Source: SFWF01 sp045537915 (GTDB lineage Bacteria; Bacillota; Clostridia; Oscillospirales; Acutalibacteraceae). From it: DNA of 64,000 nucleotides. This document shows, one piece after another, positions 62,092-64,000 of this stretch. Positions within the stretch are counted from its first letter, which is position 1. Every line of letters begins with the position of its first letter. The notes beneath the pieces were generated by a model, which worked only from the letters and a program-made list of their open reading frames with translations, did no database searches and was not told where the DNA came from. The stretch lies in NCBI GenBank assembly GCA_045537915.1, contig JAZSQK010000065.1:25280-89279 (forward strand). Direction: 5' to 3'. The position numbers and the translations under genes were made by a program.

Positions 62092-62120
62092 ATTATATTA
62101 CTTGTTTCAGTATTTGTCAA
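62092..62120 (-). promoter_or_regulatory. Consensus promoter reading toward the zinc-ribbon/sigma-like genes
   Basis: On the minus strand TTGACA (62120-62115) and TATAAT (62097-62092) match consensus exactly with a 17-nt spacer. It points at the plus-strand promoter 46 bp away, so the two transcripts overlap at their 5' ends. Confidence 0.85.
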
Positions 62121-62177
62121 GGACATTTTTACTGATTTCCGTATTTTGTTCCTGTTATATAAAAGGGGGATATTACA

Positions 62178-62519
62178 ATGAACGAGGTTTATGCAAGAAT
62201 TGAGGCGCTTTGTAAGAGTCGGAGTATGAATATTACCGAGATGTGCAAACTTTGCTCGATTCCACGTGCTTCTCTGACCGACTTTAAGATGGGACGAAAC
62301 AAAACCCTGTCTGCCGCAACTCTAAAAAAAATTGCCGAATTCTTCTCCTGCAGCGTTGAATATCTTCTTACCGGAGAAATTCCTACTCCGGATGAACAGA
62401 GCCTCAAGGTTGCTCTTTTCGGAGGCGCAGAGGATGTGACCAACGAAATGTGGGACGAGGTCAAGCGGTATGCCTTGTATGTAAAGGAAAGGGAAAATGG
62501 AAACAACAAGACTGTATAA
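62178..62519 (+). CDS. XRE-family helix-turn-helix repressor
   Basis: This 113-aa protein has an N-terminal helix-turn-helix domain (about 1-65): RIEALCKSRSMNITEMCKLC, then SIPRASLTDFKMGRN and KKIAEFFSCSVEYLLTGE. The C-terminus is short and has no cleavage domain. It overlaps the ImmA gene by 23 nt. In ICEBs1-like elements the ImmA protease removes such a repressor after damage. Probable target sites are the TTACGG palindrome and half-sites upstream. Confidence 0.92.
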   Translation: MNEVYARIEALCKSRSMNITEMCKLCSIPRASLTDFKMGRNKTLSAATLKKIAEFFSCSVEYLLTGEIPTPDEQSLKVALFGGAEDVTNEMWDEVKRYALYVKERENGNNKTV

Positions 62520-62898
62520 AATCGCTGACGCTTCAAACATCATTATTGATTTCAGATCACTTCCCCACACTAAAGCCTTTTGTATCAGTCAGGGCGGCAA
62601 AAAGTATATCGCAATGGATAAGAATCTCTGCGGCTCCTCTGCCGAGGAACGTGTAGCCCTTGCGCATGAGCTCGGCCACTGTAAAACCGAAGGCTTTTAT
62701 TCAGTAGAAGCTCCCCTTCTCTATCGGATACGGTTTGAGAAAAAAGCAGAGCTTTGGGCTATTTTAAATCTCATTCCCAAGGATGAGCTGTTGTCAGCCA
62801 TCGCAAAGGGCAACGAAACCGTAGCAACCCTTGCTGAACATTTTTCGGTTACTGAGGAATTTATGCAAAAAGCCATTAAATATTACAGCGAGAAGTAA
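62497..62898 (+). CDS. ImmA/IrrE family metallopeptidase
   Basis: This 133-aa protein has the zinc motif HELGH (ERVALAHELGHCKTEG, about residues 60-64) with a downstream glutamate in KKAELWAI. Such proteins cleave the repressor encoded next to them. The start overlaps the XRE end, and AAAGG precedes the ATG. The last 40 residues (ATLAEHFSVTEEFMQKAIKYY) look like the usual helical tail. Confidence 0.92.
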   Translation: METTRLYKIADASNIIIDFRSLPHTKAFCISQGGKKYIAMDKNLCGSSAEERVALAHELGHCKTEGFYSVEAPLLYRIRFEKKAELWAILNLIPKDELLSAIAKGNETVATLAEHFSVTEEFMQKAIKYYSEK

Positions 62899-62917
62899 TA
62901 TTTATTGCAAATTTCCG

Positions 62918-62946
62918 TTGAAGTTTCTAAACTTTAGGAGTATAAT
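62918..62946 (+). promoter_or_regulatory. Promoter of serC
   Basis: TTGAAG (62918-62923) and TATAAT (62941-62946) are 17 nt apart. The ATG follows about 32 nt after the expected start. Confidence 0.8.
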
Positions 62947-62984
62947 GTTAGTAATTAAGTATTTTATCTTCGGAGGTTTTTTCA

Positions 62985-64000
62985 ATGTATAACAGAATTT
63001 ATAATTTTTCTGCAGGTCCTTCAATGCTTCCTGTCTGCGTTTTAGAACAGGCAAGGGATGATATGATGAACTATCAGGGCTCCGGCATGAGCGTTATGGA
63101 GATGTCGCATCGTTCAAAGGTGTATGATAATATCATAAAGGAAGCAGAGGCTCTTCTCCGTGAGGTTATGGAGATTCCCGATAACTATAAGGTTATGTTC
63201 CTTCAGGGTGGCGCATCTATGCAGTTTGCAAATGTCGCAATGAACCTTATGAAAACAGGAAAAGCAGACTACATAGTTACAGGTCAGTTCTCGGGCAAGG
63301 CATACAAGGAAGCGCAGAAGTTCGGTGACGCTCATCTTGCAGCCACTACAAAGGAAGAAAACTTTACACGCATTCCCGAGCAGTCTGAGCTCGACCTGAG
63401 AGCAGATGCCGACTATGTTCATATTTGCTTTAATAACACAATCTTCGGTACAAAGTGGGGCTACATTCCCGACACAAAGGGCGTTCCGCTTGTTGCAGAT
63501 ATGTCTTCCTGCATCCTTTCTGAGCCGGTTGACGTTAGGAAGTTTGGTCTTATCTATGCAGGCGCACAGAAGAATGTTGCCCCCGCCGGTCTTACCATCG
63601 TAATTGCACGTGAAGACCTTTTAAACAGCGACCTTGCCGACTTTGTTCCCACAATGTGCAACTACGCAACAATGGCAGAGAACGAGTCTATGTACAACAC
63701 TCCCCCCTGCTACCCCATCTATGTCTGTGGACTTGTTCTTAAGTGGATTAAGGAGCTCGGCGGACTCGAAGCTATGAAGGCTATTAACGAAAAGAAGGCA
63801 AAGATGCTTTATGACTGCCTTGACAATTCAAAGCTCTTCTCTAATCCGGTTAAAGAAAACAGCCGTTCTATGATGAATGTCACCTTCCGCGCAGAAGATG
63901 ATGAAGTTAACGCCAAGTTTGTTAAAGAGGCAACAGCAGCCGGCTTCGCAAACCTCAAGGGTCACCGCTCTGTCGGCGGCATGCGCGCATCAATCTACAA
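62985..64000 (+). CDS. serC: Phosphoserine aminotransferase (3' end outside window)
   Basis: This pyridoxal-phosphate enzyme converts 3-phosphohydroxypyruvate to phosphoserine. The frame is open to the window edge, about 338 codons. It begins YNRIYNFSAGPSMLP, has FLQGGASMQFANVAMNL, and the cofactor lysine in YAGAQKNVAPAGLTIV. GGAGG precedes the ATG at 62985. The final VGGMRASIY is close to the normal C-terminus, so only a short piece is missing. Confidence 0.96.
   Translation, partial: MYNRIYNFSAGPSMLPVCVLEQARDDMMNYQGSGMSVMEMSHRSKVYDNIIKEAEALLREVMEIPDNYKVMFLQGGASMQFANVAMNLMKTGKADYIVTGQFSGKAYKEAQKFGDAHLAATTKEENFTRIPEQSELDLRADADYVHICFNNTIFGTKWGYIPDTKGVPLVADMSSCILSEPVDVRKFGLIYAGAQKNVAPAGLTIVIAREDLLNSDLADFVPTMCNYATMAENESMYNTPPCYPIYVCGLVLKWIKELGGLEAMKAINEKKAKMLYDCLDNSKLFSNPVKENSRSMMNVTFRAEDDEVNAKFVKEATAAGFANLKGHRSVGGMRASIY

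Noticed and set aside
1..64000. CRISPR array or rRNA operon
   Set aside because: No regularly spaced direct repeats and no rRNA-like stretches were noticed on reading the window.

Overview
The window is about 64 kb of a Gram-positive, low- to mid-GC chromosome from a member of the Clostridia. Several features point there: the order of the S10-spc-alpha ribosomal cluster, with a small KOW protein between map and infA; zinc-type S14, S4 and L36; two T-box leaders; an LCP cell-wall ligase; a YtrA-type ABC operon; PASTA and DUF815 proteins; and sharp TTGACA-17-TATAAT promoters. An oscillospiral or ruminococcal gut anaerobe is likely, but genus and species cannot be read from the sequence alone. 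Most genes lie on the minus strand.

Layout. 1-2434: a GntR/ABC operon with its own operator. 2493-7042: Na/Pi transporter, HD hydrolase, a 276-bp foldback repeat and GTP-type PEP carboxykinase. 7223-10391: S24/S26-like peptidase, DUF815 ATPase, LCP protein. 10501-14374: Cys T-box operon cysE-cysS-trmN6-rsmI. 14378-23308: a tightly overlapped run of lipoprotein, response regulator, histidine kinase, DUF1385, prmC, recA, recX, rimO and pgsA. 23343-27116: pgk-tpiA-gpmI. 27146-28319: trmL and a small membrane protein. 28400-44192: the ribosomal protein operon from rpsJ to rplQ, with secY, adk, map, infA and rpoA, behind a roughly 280-nt structured leader. 44292-52454: aroE-aroK-aroB-aroA-aroC-pheA-proS and a HAD hydrolase. 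52492-58815: acpP, a PASTA pseudokinase, phosphoesterase, D,D-carboxypeptidase, MGMT-like protein, tRNA-Pro, glycosyltransferase and Dabb protein. 58885-61308: Thr T-box and thrS. 61307-62898: a small phage- or ICE-like regulatory module with two sets of genes in opposite directions. 62918-64000: serC, cut by the window edge.

How it works together. Most of the window is housekeeping: glycolysis and gluconeogenesis (pgk, tpiA, gpmI, pckG), aromatic amino acid synthesis, Cys/Thr/Pro charging, translation and recombination. The parts that merit a second look are non-coding or accessory. They are two families of structured repeats, one with a copy lodged between the thrS T-box terminator and thrS; a face-to-face promoter pair with a central palindrome controlling the XRE/ImmA module; a PASTA protein whose kinase domain has lost every canonical catalytic residue; and long structured leaders and operators in front of several core operons. 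No CRISPR array, rRNA, intact integrase or transposase was seen.
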